This document shows positions 12,307-12,356 of a stretch of DNA of 12,356 nt, piece after piece. Origin of the DNA: HK-STAS-PATE-42 sp964461505 (lineage in GTDB: Bacteria > Patescibacteriota > Saccharimonadia > Saccharimonadales > HK-STAS-PATE-42); contig CAYWUW010000014.1 in NCBI GenBank assembly GCA_964461505.1, forward strand, positions 1-12,356. Reading direction: 5' to 3'. The notes under the pieces are model-generated. The model did not search any database. It was not told the origin of the DNA and saw only the letters and a list, made by a program, of their open reading frames with translations. Made by a program: the position numbers and the translations under genes. Positions within the stretch are counted from its first letter, which is position 1; every line of letters starts with the position of its first letter.

Positions 12307-12356
12307 TTTGACTGGATCCCCAGTCGAGCATGTCATGGCGACATGCCATGGCTGGG
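12307..12356 (+). repeat. Hairpin repeat, type 1 core (copy 4, cut by window end)
   Basis: Identical over 50 bases to positions 1-50. The last arm is cut after CTGGG. Confidence 0.95.

Noticed and set aside
1..12356. Circular plasmid, from parAB and identical ends
   Set aside because: truB, dnaG and rpoD are chromosomal core genes, and the end match is a dispersed repeat also present inside the window.

Overview
The window looks like chromosomal DNA of a small-genome bacterium, most plausibly a Patescibacteria (CPR) member of the Saccharibacteria type. This placement is an inference from gene content and protein style: a PUA-less TruB, a DnaG primase without zinc ligands, an RpoD with a long charged linker, and TTG/GTG starts. 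No rRNA or other taxonomic marker is present. All nine genes are complete and end in TAA or TAG. None has an in-frame TGA, so the genetic code reads as standard.

Layout. Positions 89-2534 (minus strand) hold a two-gene operon: a degenerate DHH (NrnA-like) protein with a very long disordered tail, followed by truB. This matches the conserved rbfA-nrnA-truB order of other bacteria. Next is a single-gene unit (2824-3273, minus) for a small membrane-anchored protein, with its own promoter and terminator. The divergent region 3274-3624 leads into parA (3625-4395) and parB (4768-5643), which are split by 372 bp of repeat-bearing DNA, then an unrecognised 498-aa glycine-zipper protein (5724-7220), all on the plus strand. 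Convergent to these, on the minus strand, lie rpoD (7316-8614), a 944-bp repeat-filled gap (8615-9558), dnaG (9559-11352) and a left-handed beta-helix protein (11411-12097). The dnaG-rpoD order is the classical macromolecular-synthesis arrangement, here opened up by repeats.

The most striking content is not the genes. (1) The palindromic octamer TAAGCTTA occurs 25 times, in genes and between them, against about 0.25 expected from base composition; its one-step variant TAAGTTTA/TAAACTTA occurs 10 more times. It behaves like a highly iterated palindrome comparable to cyanobacterial HIP1. (2) A modular family of hairpin repeats fills the intergenic regions: a T-rich head ending GACTGGATCC, interchangeable hairpin cores, and a tail GATGACAG plus a purine tract that often ends in TTAAGCTTA. 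One core is present five times, once inverted with a compensatorily changed outer stem. The first and last 50 bases of the window are identical copies of this repeat, which suggests a repeat-bounded assembly piece. (3) Two unrelated genes carry the same 34-bp promoter block.

Functionally the genes cover tRNA modification (TruB), chromosome segregation (ParA, ParB), priming of replication (DnaG) and housekeeping transcription (RpoD). The other four proteins have no assignable enzymatic role.
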